Notes under the pieces: generated by a model
Seen by the model: only the letters and a program-made list of their open reading frames with translations
Databases searched by the model: none
Told to the model about the DNA's origin: nothing
NCBI GenBank assembly: GCA_964562015.1
Contig: CAZLRH010000001.1
Location: 62,001-126,000 of the forward strand
From: CAZLRH01 sp964562015
Lineage (GTDB): Bacteria; Verrucomicrobiota; Verrucomicrobiia; Opitutales; JABDGR01
Direction of reading: 5' to 3'
Length of the DNA stretch: 64,000 bases
Program-made: the position numbers and the translations under genes
Shown here: in pieces, positions 19,291 to 29,195 of the stretch
Layout: each line of letters starts with the position of its first letter
How positions within the stretch are numbered: the stretch's first letter is position 1

Positions 19291-19397
19291 GCTAACAGAA
19301 TTAAATAATTTACGGAAGCGCAGCCCCGTTCGGCGGCACGGAGCGGGTTTGCGAATTCCAGTTTTTAATTTTGTTAATTCCGTTAATTCTGTCTAAG
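19291..19397. repeat. Opposed 9-nt-unit repeat arms upstream of the ligase-like gene
   Basis: The left arm at 19293-19311 contains TAACAGAATTAA. The right arm at 19374-19396 contains TTAATTCCG and TTAATTCTGTC units in opposite orientation. The two arms are partly complementary and flank a GC-rich loop of about 60 bases. The unit AATTCTGTT/AACAGAATT is the same as in the spacers upstream of acpP and atpD. The gene at 19409 starts 12 bases after the right arm. Confidence 0.7.
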
Positions 19398-19408
19398 AAT
19401 CTTCTGCC

Positions 19409-20875
19409 GTGTTCGAAGACGAACATTCATCCGACCGCTCCCTCCCGGAAACGGGCATCGAAGTGATGCTCCGTTTTCAATGGTATTTTCTCGGGCTGGC
19501 GGCGGTGGTGGGTGCGGGCGGCAATGTCGCCTGGGCGCGGGGCATCCTCGGATCGTTCGGCCTGCTGGGGCCGATTCTGGTGCTCGCCTCCCGCAATTCC
19601 GCCGAGCGCCCGCCGGGGCGGCTCGGCCTCCCCTACGCCCTGCTCATGCTGCCGTGGTGGATCGGGGTGGCCTCTTTCTTGTGCGGCCAGGCCAATCCCA
19701 TCTACGAGATGCACGCGGGCGACAAGATGCAGTATTGGGAATTGCTGCCGCAGCCCTCGGCCTGGGTACCGGTGGCGGGCGAATTCAAGACCGCGGCGCT
19801 GGGCTTGCTGCTGTCGATCGGCCTTTATGCCGCGGCGGTCAATGCCTTCCTGCTCGCCCACAACCGCCTGGCCTTTGCCCGTTCGTGGGTGGGCTTCATC
19901 TGGGGCGCCGGGCTGGTGGGTTTCATTGGCGTGGTGCAAAAAATCACCGGCGCGCGCGAAATTCTTTGGTTCATCCCCGTCGGCAATCCGGCTTTTTTTG
20001 CGGACTTCCCGCACCGGGCGCAATGGTGCGCGTTTGCGATTTTGTGGATGGGCGCCGGCCTCGGGCTCGCTGCCTGGCTGGTGCGCCAGCGCTCCTGGCG
20101 TTGGTTGAACACCGATGGCTGGAGCCTCCTGGTCGCCGCCGGGGCGCTGGCCCTCAGCATTGCTTGCGCGGGCGATCCGCTGTATTGGCTGCTGGGCGCG
20201 CTGGTCGCCGCCGCGGGCTGCCTTGCGCTCGGCTGGCAAACCTGGGCGGAGCGGCGCCAGCAAGGGCCGGGCCTCCACGCCATTGTCTGCTTTTCCGTTG
20301 CCGCAGTGTTTGTGCTCGCGGCCATCGGCGTGACTTTGCAAAGCGGCCAGGGCTGGATTGCCTACGCGGGCGACCATCCTGGCAATGCCGTGCATAGCCG
20401 GATGCTGCAGGACGTCATTGCCTTGTGCTGGCAAAGACCCTGGTTCGGGTGGGGCACAAATTCTTTCGGGATTGTTTACAGCCTGTTTCAGCAAGCCGAC
20501 CTCGGTCTAGGCTATTGGGCGTACGCGCGCTCCGACCTGCTGCAAAGTCTCTTTGAAAACGGCGTCATCGGGACGCTGGCCTGGTGTTTGCCGGCCGTCG
20601 CGCTGGGCGTGCGGCTGTTTCGCACCGGCTTGCGGTCGTTCCTCTGGGCCCCTTTCGCCGGCCTGTTGGCCGTGGCCGCGCTCGCCCTCGTGGATTTCCC
20701 CTTCGCCTGCCCCGCGGTTTTCTTTTGTTTTTGGTTGCTGCTTTTCGGGATCTCACGCTGGACGGAAGTGGACGATGAAAATCATAAATCCCGGTCCGAG
20801 GATCGCCGCGTCATCGAGCGCAGCCGCCGGGCCGAGGCGGCGGTGGCAGCTGCCCCAACCGGCCCCGTAATCTAA
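19409..20875 (+). CDS. O-antigen-ligase-like polytopic membrane protein
   Basis: A 488-residue integral membrane protein with about 10-12 hydrophobic segments. A long hydrophilic loop before the last TMs includes HPGNAVHSRMLQDVIALCWQRPWFGWGTNSF. The arrangement, with a WxRPWFGxG-type motif after a large periplasmic loop, resembles the Wzy_C/O-antigen ligase superfamily that joins or polymerises surface glycans. The C-terminal tail is charged. No glycosyltransferase cluster surrounds it, so the acceptor is unknown. Confidence 0.7.
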   Translation: MFEDEHSSDRSLPETGIEVMLRFQWYFLGLAAVVGAGGNVAWARGILGSFGLLGPILVLASRNSAERPPGRLGLPYALLMLPWWIGVASFLCGQANPIYEMHAGDKMQYWELLPQPSAWVPVAGEFKTAALGLLLSIGLYAAAVNAFLLAHNRLAFARSWVGFIWGAGLVGFIGVVQKITGAREILWFIPVGNPAFFADFPHRAQWCAFAILWMGAGLGLAAWLVRQRSWRWLNTDGWSLLVAAGALALSIACAGDPLYWLLGALVAAAGCLALGWQTWAERRQQGPGLHAIVCFSVAAVFVLAAIGVTLQSGQGWIAYAGDHPGNAVHSRMLQDVIALCWQRPWFGWGTNSFGIVYSLFQQADLGLGYWAYARSDLLQSLFENGVIGTLAWCLPAVALGVRLFRTGLRSFLWAPFAGLLAVAALALVDFPFACPAVFFCFWLLLFGISRWTEVDDENHKSRSEDRRVIERSRRAEAAVAAAPTGPVI

Positions 20876-20923
20876 TGTCTCAGCGTTTGATGGCCGCTTT
20901 AACCCAGTTGACTCTTTCAAGAG

Positions 20924-21415
20924 ATGAAATACTGCATTCAAATTTTAGCAATCGGGATCGTCACATTTAGCTACGTGCATGTCAGTCTTGCTAAAGTGGT
21001 GTATTTTGGCGGCACTGCTACACAATCATCCCCCGGCCTCGGAAAAACCATGCCCTTTATCACCTTTGGTGTTTTACCAAATTTGGAAAAACCGACGCAA
21101 ATCAACGAAGTTTTGCATTCTAATTTCACCGAATCCATCACCTTTCGATTTGGTGCCAGCAATAAGGCCGTACGAACCACCAAAATCATCGTGCCCGGCG
21201 AAGCCATCGCGACAAAGACCCATGGTACGTTTAAGCTTAAACATTCAGGCTTGGTCACCATCGTCACCATGAATTTCAGTGGCGCCTCCAAAGCCCAAAA
21301 ATGGGCTGACACTTATTCCTTAACCATAACAGCAACAAAGCTGACGGCAAAAATCCTGTTCATGAAAGGCGGGGTCGCCACCACTACGACGAAATTCAGC
21401 GGAAATATGTATTAG
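20924..21415 (+). CDS. Small secreted protein, AT-richer, unknown function
   Basis: The gene encodes 163 residues from an ATG preceded by AAGAGATG. Residues 1-23 (MKYCIQILAIGIVTFSYVHVSLA) form a signal peptide. The mature part is rich in Thr, Ser and Lys with alternating hydrophobic residues, which suggests a beta-sandwich. GC content is visibly lower than in both flanking genes. I recognise no family. It is convergent with the thioredoxin-like gene, with a 6-bp gap. Confidence 0.65.
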   Translation: MKYCIQILAIGIVTFSYVHVSLAKVVYFGGTATQSSPGLGKTMPFITFGVLPNLEKPTQINEVLHSNFTESITFRFGASNKAVRTTKIIVPGEAIATKTHGTFKLKHSGLVTIVTMNFSGASKAQKWADTYSLTITATKLTAKILFMKGGVATTTTKFSGNMY

Positions 21416-21421
21416 ATTTAG

Positions 21422-22303
21422 TTATTTCTCCGCCATTGCGGCCCGCAAGGCCCGGACCAACGCCTCGCCTTCCAAGTCCTTGCCCACAATAACGCCCTGG
21501 CGGTTGAGCAGGTAATTCTGCGGCGTGAAGTGCACGCCATATTTCACGGCCAGCGCATTGTCCCAATACTGGCCGTCGTAATACTGCGGCCACGGGATTT
21601 TCTGGCTCTGCAAGTACGACGTTACTTTGTCGCGATCCGCATCGTCGAGGCTGACGCCGATCACGTCAAAGCCTTGGGCGTGGTATTGATGGTAAAGCGC
21701 CAGGATTTTCGGCAACTGCACATGGCAGTCAGGGCACCAGGCGGCCCAAAATTCGATCAACAAAATCCGGCCCGCGTATTGCGCCGGAGAAAGCGGCTGG
21801 CCGTCCATGGCGGTGACGGAAAAATCCGGAAATTTAGTCCCCACTGCGAGCGAGCGATGGATGCGATCGTCGTCAATTTTCTTCTCCAGCGCCGGCAGGG
21901 CCGCGGCGACTTCCTGGCTGACGGGCGTGCCGGGATAGTCCGCCACGATTTGCTTATACTGGGCCAGCGCCTTGACGGGCTGGTGCAGTGAGGTCGCCAG
22001 CAATTTCGCCCGCGCCCAGGCGATTTCCGCGACGGCATTGCCTTTGTCCCCGGCATGAGTCGCCAACAACACATCAAACTGCTTTAATTCCGGCGCCATC
22101 TCCTCCTCCGTTTTCAGGCTCAAATCGACCTTGGCATTCACCACCGCCATGAGCGCGGACAAGTCTGCGGTGGCATTGCCGGTGTTTGGGAAAATCACCG
22201 GAATGGGCGCGTTTGCCGAAATTGGCGTCCATTTGCGCACGAGAAACAGGGCGGCCAAAGCCGCCAGCGCCACGAGCACCAAACCGAGGAGAGCATTTTT
22301 CAT
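21422..22303 (-). CDS. TlpA-like thioredoxin-fold protein, membrane-anchored
   Basis: A 293-residue protein with an N-terminal TM anchor (about 4-22), a helical TPR-like region (about 65-140, including a tol-pal-like AQYKQIVADYPGTP) and an AhpC/TSA-type thioredoxin domain (about 150-290). The redox pair is C190-P-D-C193 in FWAAWCPDC, and the cis-Pro segment is GVHFTPQNYLL. It is likely a periplasm-facing thiol oxidoreductase of the TlpA/ResA group. The partner is not evident from neighbours. Confidence 0.88.
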   Translation of the reverse strand: MKNALLGLVLVALAALAALFLVRKWTPISANAPIPVIFPNTGNATADLSALMAVVNAKVDLSLKTEEEMAPELKQFDVLLATHAGDKGNAVAEIAWARAKLLATSLHQPVKALAQYKQIVADYPGTPVSQEVAAALPALEKKIDDDRIHRSLAVGTKFPDFSVTAMDGQPLSPAQYAGRILLIEFWAAWCPDCHVQLPKILALYHQYHAQGFDVIGVSLDDADRDKVTSYLQSQKIPWPQYYDGQYWDNALAVKYGVHFTPQNYLLNRQGVIVGKDLEGEALVRALRAAMAEK

Positions 22304-22457
22304 GGAGCGAGAGGGCAGGATGAGGCCACAAACACGGGTTGCGGGGCACGCCGCAAACCTTTAGCGACTTTACTTTCACTGCAAACAACGTTCCCCGCAC
22401 GCCTAAAACGTCTGCGCAGGTCGCGCTTCACCTCTGTCACCGTAGTGCCTTCAGTAT

Positions 22458-22509
22458 CCTCTGTCCCTCTGTCCCTTTGCTCCTCTGTCCCTTTGCTCTT
22501 TTGTCCCTG
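22458..22509 (+). repeat. Octamer array upstream of the ketosynthase gene
   Basis: Six consecutive 8-nt units: CTCTGTCC occurs three times, CTTTGCTC twice and TTTTGTCC once. A looser pyrimidine-rich stretch (CCTCTGTCACC) lies just upstream at 22432-22442. I found no clear opposing arm, so this may be a one-armed member of the spacer repeat family. The array ends about 48 bases before the TTG start of the ketosynthase gene. Confidence 0.75.
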
Positions 22510-22557
22510 CCGAAGAAAAAGTCTTTCCCGCGCGGGCCGATTTGATAAAAGAAACCT

Positions 22558-23889
<1,332 letters not shown>

Positions 23890-23910
23890 ATATTAAACAA
23901 CCTGATTTTC

Positions 23911-24064
23911 GACAGAATTAACAGAATTTGGAGAATTAAGACGCCTAATTTCACCCGGCTAAAATGCGCCATAATCTTCCTCCACGTCTGTTGAATGTTC
24001 AATTTTTAATTTTGAATCCTCACTCCACCAAGTACTAAAACACTAGGCACTAGAACACTTTCCT
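23911..24064. repeat. Compound spacer repeat upstream of acpP
   Basis: The motif GACAGAATTAACAGAATT at 23911-23928 is identical to the left arm found upstream of atpD. Around 23991-24017 lie heptads such as TTGAATG and TTCAATT, and TTTAATT and TTGAATC. At 24029-24060 a third array of ACTA-containing heptads (AGTACTA, GGCACTA) matches the array that precedes atpA. Three repeat sequence types thus occur in one 180-bp spacer. The last array ends about 7-10 bases from the acpP start codon. Confidence 0.75.
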
Positions 24065-24070
24065 TTAATC

Positions 24071-24337
24071 ATGCCCACTGCCACCGTCACGACCCCTGAG
24101 GACGTCAAGAAGATCGTGCTCGCGATCATTGCTGAAATCGCGCCCGACGAAGATCTGTCGAACGTGAAGCCCGAGGTCCGCCTGCGCGACCAGCTCGAAC
24201 TGGATTCGATGGACTTCCTCGACATCGTCATGGAGCTCCGCAAAAAGTATAACATCGAAGTCCCCGAGAACGACTACCCCAAGCTCGCGACGCTCGATTC
24301 GTGCGCCGAGTACCTGCTGCCGAAGTTTGTGAAGTAG
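24071..24337 (+). CDS. Acyl carrier protein
   Basis: An 88-residue four-helix carrier protein. The 4'-phosphopantetheine attachment serine is S46 in LELDSMDFLDIVMEL. Helix II-III features (KKYNIEVPENDYPKLATLDSC) match the PP-binding family. It differs from housekeeping AcpP (DSLDxVELVM, more acidic), so it probably serves the adjacent divergent ketosynthase. The start codon follows a repeat array instead of a recognisable Shine-Dalgarno sequence. Confidence 0.92.
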   Translation: MPTATVTTPEDVKKIVLAIIAEIAPDEDLSNVKPEVRLRDQLELDSMDFLDIVMELRKKYNIEVPENDYPKLATLDSCAEYLLPKFVK

Positions 24338-24433
24338 GCCTTGTGCAGACAGTTTGCTGAGAATTGAATCACAAAGCAAACGGAAGACACAGCGAAAAAC
24401 AGAGGGGCTCAAAAGCAACTGCTGCATCTCAAA

Positions 24434-25021
24434 ATGGCGTCCACCTCTCACGACATGGAGAAGGAAGTTGAGGTTGTTTTTCGTCACACGCCTGCCCCGG
24501 CCTATTTAGCTATTGTTGATTTGAACGAATACCAATTTTTTGTCGCAGAAGGCTTGGAATACCACCAGATGCTAGCCCATCTTGGCAGGCAAAGATCAAA
24601 GATGACGGCGGTCGCGTGGGGTTGCCCCGAAAAAGAACTGTGTATTCGTTTAATATTCACGCGCGATCATCTGGCATTCCAGTCGATAAAGACCTATTCA
24701 TCCGCCTTTCAAGGCTGGATAAAAACTCAGGGACGACTCTGCTTTACTAGTCATGGCGGTCTTTATCATTGCGCAATTGATGAGCAAGGGAGCTTAGCCG
24801 AGGAGATGACTAGTCCCATTGACACCTATGTCTCCCGCGAACTCTTGGTGCCCGCAGGAATGTACTCTATAATTGTATATCGTCATTTCCCTTGGTTTGA
24901 AGGTGATCAGGATGCTCCTCTCCTTGGCGAAGGCATCCATTTTACTGTTATTCTTCGCTGCTATGATTTCAATCGGCCCCTTAATCTCCATCCGCAGCCT
25001 TGTTCCGTTCCGTGGAGTTAA
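24434..25021 (+). CDS. AT-richer orphan protein, unknown function
   Basis: A 195-codon frame starting at ATG 24434, with a second ATG at codon 8 (MEKEVEVVF). The product has no signal peptide. It contains many aromatic residues and a segment SRELLVPAGMYSIIVYRHFPWFEGDQD that suggests a beta-rich globular domain. GC content is low compared with the surrounding genes. It is one of three small genes lying between the KS-ACP pair and the CrtI-like oxidoreductase. No family was recognised. Confidence 0.6.
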   Translation: MASTSHDMEKEVEVVFRHTPAPAYLAIVDLNEYQFFVAEGLEYHQMLAHLGRQRSKMTAVAWGCPEKELCIRLIFTRDHLAFQSIKTYSSAFQGWIKTQGRLCFTSHGGLYHCAIDEQGSLAEEMTSPIDTYVSRELLVPAGMYSIIVYRHFPWFEGDQDAPLLGEGIHFTVILRCYDFNRPLNLHPQPCSVPWS

Positions 25022-25121
25022 CCCCTTTGTGATCGAGTTGAATTGAATGCATTGAAATGTTGGTTTCTGTTTAACCCTTGAACTCTGTTACGACAACCGA
25101 CATAAACTCCTTGCTCTCCCT

Positions 25122-25598
25122 TTGAAAATCCTCGAATTTGCCTTCGTTTGTTACCCCGTCACCGAATTGGCGCGGGCGCGTGACTTCTACGAACGCATCC
25201 TCGGTTTCACCCCGGCTTCGTTTTGGGGCGACAACACCAAGGGCTGGATTGAATACGAAGTCGGCCCGCACACCCTTGCGCTCACCAATTTCAGCGATGA
25301 CTGGAAACCCTCCACGCAAGGAGTCACGCTGGGCCTCGAAGTAGACGATCTGGAGCAATCCGTCGCCGAACTCGAGGGCCACCAGGTGCAATTCACCCTG
25401 AAACTGACGCAATCGCCCGTCTGCCGCTTTGCCATCATCCAGGATCCCGATGGCAACAAGCTCTTCATCCACAAGCGGCACAAACCCATCCTTTCCAACC
25501 TCCCGGTCAAACCGGCCAAACTTCCTATGAAAAAAACCAAAAAGATCGCCAAGAAGAAAACCGTCAAGAAGACCGCCGGCAAAGCCAAGAAGAAGTAG
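25122..25598 (+). CDS. VOC/glyoxalase-fold protein with lysine-rich tail
   Basis: Starts with TTG at 25122. Residues 1-128 form one VOC unit pair: FAFVCYPVTELARARDFYERILGF, then VGPHTLALTNF, GLEVDDLEQSV and AIIQDPDGNKLFIHK, as in the glyoxalase/bleomycin-resistance superfamily. Some metal-ligand positions appear substituted, so enzymatic activity is uncertain. Residues 129-158 form a separate basic tail made almost only of Lys, Thr, Ala and Val with KKTKK- and KKTVKK-type blocks, resembling histone-H1-like bacterial tails. That tail would bind nucleic acid or acidic surfaces. Confidence 0.85.
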   Translation: MKILEFAFVCYPVTELARARDFYERILGFTPASFWGDNTKGWIEYEVGPHTLALTNFSDDWKPSTQGVTLGLEVDDLEQSVAELEGHQVQFTLKLTQSPVCRFAIIQDPDGNKLFIHKRHKPILSNLPVKPAKLPMKKTKKIAKKKTVKKTAGKAKKK

Positions 25599-25650
25599 TT
25601 CGCGCGTTTGCGTTTGTCGATCAGCTTCACTGCGGATTGATTTTTCGCCG

Positions 25651-25863
25651 ATGCGCTACGTCGAGTATCGCGACGCCATTCAGGGGATGCTAAGCAAGCA
25701 TCCCCTTGGACTGACATGGCGGGAACTGCAAACCCGCCTGCAGTTGCCACATGCCCGCCCGTGCCCAACGTGGACGAGAAAGCTCGCCCACGACCTCGGG
25801 CTACGGCGGGTGTCTGGGCTGGCGCGCGCACAACTCTGGCGGCTGGATGGGAAAAGGAAGTGA
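25651..25863 (+). CDS. Small basic protein, possibly DNA-associated
   Basis: A 70-residue frame with an ATG start: MRYVEYRDAIQGMLSK, then GLTWRELQTRLQLP, then TRKLAHDLGLRRV and a basic end. The LTWRELQTRLQLP segment followed by a second helix resembles a winged-helix or helix-turn-helix reading head. It is similar in style to small proteins that follow VOC or YdhG-type genes in other genomes. Codon use is compatible with a real gene. The assignment is tentative. Confidence 0.5.
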   Translation: MRYVEYRDAIQGMLSKHPLGLTWRELQTRLQLPHARPCPTWTRKLAHDLGLRRVSGLARAQLWRLDGKRK

Positions 25864-26079
25864 ACTCGGCCGGATTCGAGGAATGCAGCCATGGACGGAA
25901 TGGATCGAATCGGGATAATCGCCCGAACGGCGTCATTGTAGCCTCTCTACGATTCGATCTCCAGTTTAGCTGACCATTCCATTGATTCCGTTAATTCGGT
26001 CAAAATTCAGGGCGCCGCGCGTTTAGAAATCGGGATTGGAGGATGGGCGTTCATTGGTCAATGTTGCGCGTTCGCCGCC

Positions 26080-27531
26080 ATGCCGCATCCCGCCCAGACC
26101 CACTACGACGCCGTCGTCATCGGCGCAGGCATGTCCGGCCTCGCCGCGGGTATTCGCCTGGCCATGTTCGGGCGCAAGGTCGTCATCCTCGAGCGCCACA
26201 ATGCGCCCGGAGGCCTGAACAGCTTCTACTTCAAAGACGGGCGCAAACACGACGTGGGCCTCCATGCGATGACGAACTATGTGCCGCCCGGCCCGCGCGC
26301 CAAGGGAGCGCCGCTCAACAAGATCCTCCGGCAACTCCGCCTAACCCGCGAAGATTTCGACCTCGCCGAACAAATGGGCTCGCGCGTCGCGTGGCCGGGC
26401 GCATCGCTCCGCTTCACCAATGATTTTGCCGTGCTCGAAAGCGAGGTGGCCCGCGCCTTTCCGCGGGAAATTGACCGATTCCGCCAACTGGATGCCACGA
26501 TTCGCGCCGCCGCCAGCGAGGCCGTCGCCCTCGATGCGGCGCCGCGCTCGGCCCGCGCCGTTCTGGCCGAATTTTTAACCGATGCGGTGCTGGCCGACAT
26601 GCTGCTGCTCCCGCTCATGTACTATGGCAGCGCGCAGGAACACGACATGGAGTGGCCGCAATTTTGCATCATGTGGCAGGCGCTTTACCATGAAGGTTTC
26701 GCCCGGCCCTTCGAGGGCGTGCGCCGCATCCTGCACGCGCTCACCAACAAATATCGCGAACTCGGCGGCGAGCGCTGCATGAAGTGCGGCGTCGCGCATT
26801 TGCGCGTGCGCGGCGGCACCGTCGCCGAAATCGTGCTGGACGACGGCCACGTGCTGACCGCCGACCATGTTTTATCCTCGGCCGGACTCGTGGAAACGCT
26901 GCGGATGTGCGATGACCAGCAGAATGAGACCTCCGCCGCCGACATCGGCCGGCTGTCGTTTGTCGAGACGATCACCATGCTCGACGTGCAACCGCAGGCC
27001 CTCGGCTGGGACGACACCATTATTTTTTTCAACGACGCCGAGCGGCTCGTGTACGCGCGCCCCGGGGCGTTGGTGGATCCGCGCAGCGGCGTCATCTGCT
27101 TTCCGAACAACTATCAATACAGCGGCGGGCGCCAATTGGCAGAGGGCGTGTTGCGCGTCACCGCCCAGGCCAACTTCGACCGCTGGATGGCGCTTGCGCC
27201 CGATGCGCCGGCCTATGCCGCGGAAAAGCAGCACTGGTACGGGAAGCTGCAGGAGCAGGCCTTAAAATTTGTGCCGCCACAATCACCGGCCATTTTGCGC
27301 GAGCACACGCTGGCCTCCGACATGTTCACGCCGCGGACCGTGCTGCATTTCACCGGCCATCTCGCGGGGGCGATTTACGGCTCGTCGCGGAAAATTCGCG
27401 ATGGTCGCACCCATTTGGCGAATTTGTATTTGTGCGGCACTGACCAGGGCTTCCTCGGCATCACGGGCGCGATGCTCAGCGGCATCACGATGGCCAACGT
27501 GCACGTGCTAGGCGCGGGAAAAATGGATTAA
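26080..27531 (+). CDS. CrtI-like FAD-dependent oxidoreductase (phytoene desaturase family)
   Basis: A 483-residue flavoprotein. The FAD-binding Rossmann motif VVIGAGMSGLAAG is at residues 11-23, followed by the acid in VVILERHNAPGG. The C-terminal FAD/substrate motif (LYLCGTDQGFLGITGAMLSGI, near 450) places it in the phytoene desaturase/isomerase superfamily. Members act on carotenoids, sterol-like or unusual lipid substrates. No phytoene synthase is visible nearby. With the KS and ACP about 2 kb upstream, a role in a specialised lipid is possible but unproven. It converges with the next gene, overlapping it by four bases. Confidence 0.85.
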   Translation: MPHPAQTHYDAVVIGAGMSGLAAGIRLAMFGRKVVILERHNAPGGLNSFYFKDGRKHDVGLHAMTNYVPPGPRAKGAPLNKILRQLRLTREDFDLAEQMGSRVAWPGASLRFTNDFAVLESEVARAFPREIDRFRQLDATIRAAASEAVALDAAPRSARAVLAEFLTDAVLADMLLLPLMYYGSAQEHDMEWPQFCIMWQALYHEGFARPFEGVRRILHALTNKYRELGGERCMKCGVAHLRVRGGTVAEIVLDDGHVLTADHVLSSAGLVETLRMCDDQQNETSAADIGRLSFVETITMLDVQPQALGWDDTIIFFNDAERLVYARPGALVDPRSGVICFPNNYQYSGGRQLAEGVLRVTAQANFDRWMALAPDAPAYAAEKQHWYGKLQEQALKFVPPQSPAILREHTLASDMFTPRTVLHFTGHLAGAIYGSSRKIRDGRTHLANLYLCGTDQGFLGITGAMLSGITMANVHVLGAGKMD

Positions 27532-29069
27532 CCATTCTTCTTGCGCAAATATTCCAGCACCCGCAGTACGACAGGCTCGTCCGCCGCGAGCGCCGGGCGC
27601 ACCGCAAAAATCGCCCGCACCACCGTTTCGTAGTCTAGTTCCCGGCCCGTTTCCGCGGCCCACAAATGGCGGATGTAGCGCGCCGCGCGATCAATCAACT
27701 TTAAATTGCTCGGGCGCACAAACGTCATCAAATTTCCGCGGCAGCGCCCCAGCCGCGCCATCACCGCCGTCGAATGCGCGTTGAGCGCCATCTTTAAAAA
27801 TAAATGCGCCTCCACCAGGCCGCCCGGGGGCAAAGGCAGTCGCACGTCAATCGCGCCGAGCTTCAGCCGCGCCTCACCGTCTTCAACTTCCACTTCCACC
27901 ACGAGCATGGGTGCCCGCTGGGTTTTCCGCGCCCTTAACTCGACGACGCGATCGGAAAAATCATAGCCCTCGAGCCAGGCGCGCGAGGTGAGCTTTTCCA
28001 AACCCGGCCACTCCAAAGTCCGCGGTTCGCGCAGGAGCAACGCCCGCCAGGCCACCGCTGCGGACGACGTGCCGGGCAGATGCAAGTAGGTGAGGCTCGC
28101 CGGTTGCGCAGGCACAAAATTATTTTCAAAGGCGGCCAGGCTAAAAGTCGGCGCGCGCTCCGTGGTGTCGGTGATCACCGTCATCCCGGCGGTACGCGTG
28201 CGGTAAAGCGTGAATTGTGATTTTTGGTAAACGGCAGCTTCCGCCGTGGTCAACGGTGCGAGCGCCGCGAAATCCGCCGCCTTTAAATGTGCCAGCAACG
28301 CCGCCAGCGTTTCCGCAATTTTGGCCGGTGCGCGATGATGCTCCAGCGCCCAGCCCACCGCCGCCATCAGGACGGTGCTCGCCTGCATGCGCGTGCTGCC
28401 CGCGAGCGCCATCGGGCCGACATGGAGATTCAGTTTGCGGATGCGGCCATCGTCCAACACCCGCCGCGAACGCTCCACACCCGCGCGCAATTGCTCGTCG
28501 CGGTTGCAGTATAAAAACCACGGCGCGTTTTTGGAAACCTCCGCCGCCCGCTCGGTCGCGCCGATGACCCAGGGCGTCTCGCCGCCTTCCGTGGATGCGA
28601 TGAGCAAATCGCCCGCGGCAAAACCGAGTTCATTGAGCTGGCGCGCGCCGTACTCCGGAAAATCCTCGAAGTTTTCAATCGAGCGGATAAGCGCGGCGTC
28701 GCCGCCCGCCATAAAGGCCACCACCCTGTCGGCCAGCGGCGCGGGCAACATACCCGCCCGGGCCAGCCATTCGCAGGCGAGCGACAACCGGCCCGTCGCT
28801 CCGCAGCCGCACAAAAATATTTTCCGGCCCGCCGCAAATGTCGCCGCCACCGCCCGCGCCAGTTCAGCGATGCCGCCGACTTTCTCCCGCAGGCGTTCGA
28901 GCGCCGCGACATCCACGGCTTGCAGCGACCGGAGGGCCGCCGGCAAATCAGTCTGCGCCTGCTCTGACAAATGTTCGGTGAGCGGATGAAAGCCCTCCGT
29001 GTCCAGCGACCCGAGCTGGTAGTGGGCGGCCAAAACAAGAAATTCCTCGGCGGTGTCGGCGGTTGGCAC
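27528..29069 (-). CDS. Double-SIS protein, GCKR / MurNAc-6-phosphate etherase family
   Basis: A 513-residue protein with two SIS domains. The first has the sugar-phosphate loop GCGATGRLSLACEWL (about 85-100), STEGGETPWVIGATER and GPMALAGSTRMQAST, all close to MurQ and glucokinase regulatory protein. The second half keeps a SIS-like fold (TDTTERAPTFSL, GTSSAAVAWRALL). Bacterial MurQ has about 300 residues and one SIS domain, so the architecture is GCKR-like. It may be a MurNAc-6-P lyase or a phosphosugar-sensing regulator. No murein-recycling genes are adjacent. Confidence 0.85.
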   Translation of the reverse strand: MPTADTAEEFLVLAAHYQLGSLDTEGFHPLTEHLSEQAQTDLPAALRSLQAVDVAALERLREKVGGIAELARAVAATFAAGRKIFLCGCGATGRLSLACEWLARAGMLPAPLADRVVAFMAGGDAALIRSIENFEDFPEYGARQLNELGFAAGDLLIASTEGGETPWVIGATERAAEVSKNAPWFLYCNRDEQLRAGVERSRRVLDDGRIRKLNLHVGPMALAGSTRMQASTVLMAAVGWALEHHRAPAKIAETLAALLAHLKAADFAALAPLTTAEAAVYQKSQFTLYRTRTAGMTVITDTTERAPTFSLAAFENNFVPAQPASLTYLHLPGTSSAAVAWRALLLREPRTLEWPGLEKLTSRAWLEGYDFSDRVVELRARKTQRAPMLVVEVEVEDGEARLKLGAIDVRLPLPPGGLVEAHLFLKMALNAHSTAVMARLGRCRGNLMTFVRPSNLKLIDRAARYIRHLWAAETGRELDYETVVRAIFAVRPALAADEPVVLRVLEYLRKKNG

Positions 29070-29195
29070 ACGCCGAGTGCAAGGCGAAACCGGAAAAATG
29101 AAAAGGGCAAAATGCGGTTTCGGCCAAAAATCGCGCCGCCGCCCCCTGCGCTTTCTTTTTGACTAACGCCGCCGAGTGGCAATCGTTAAGTTAGA

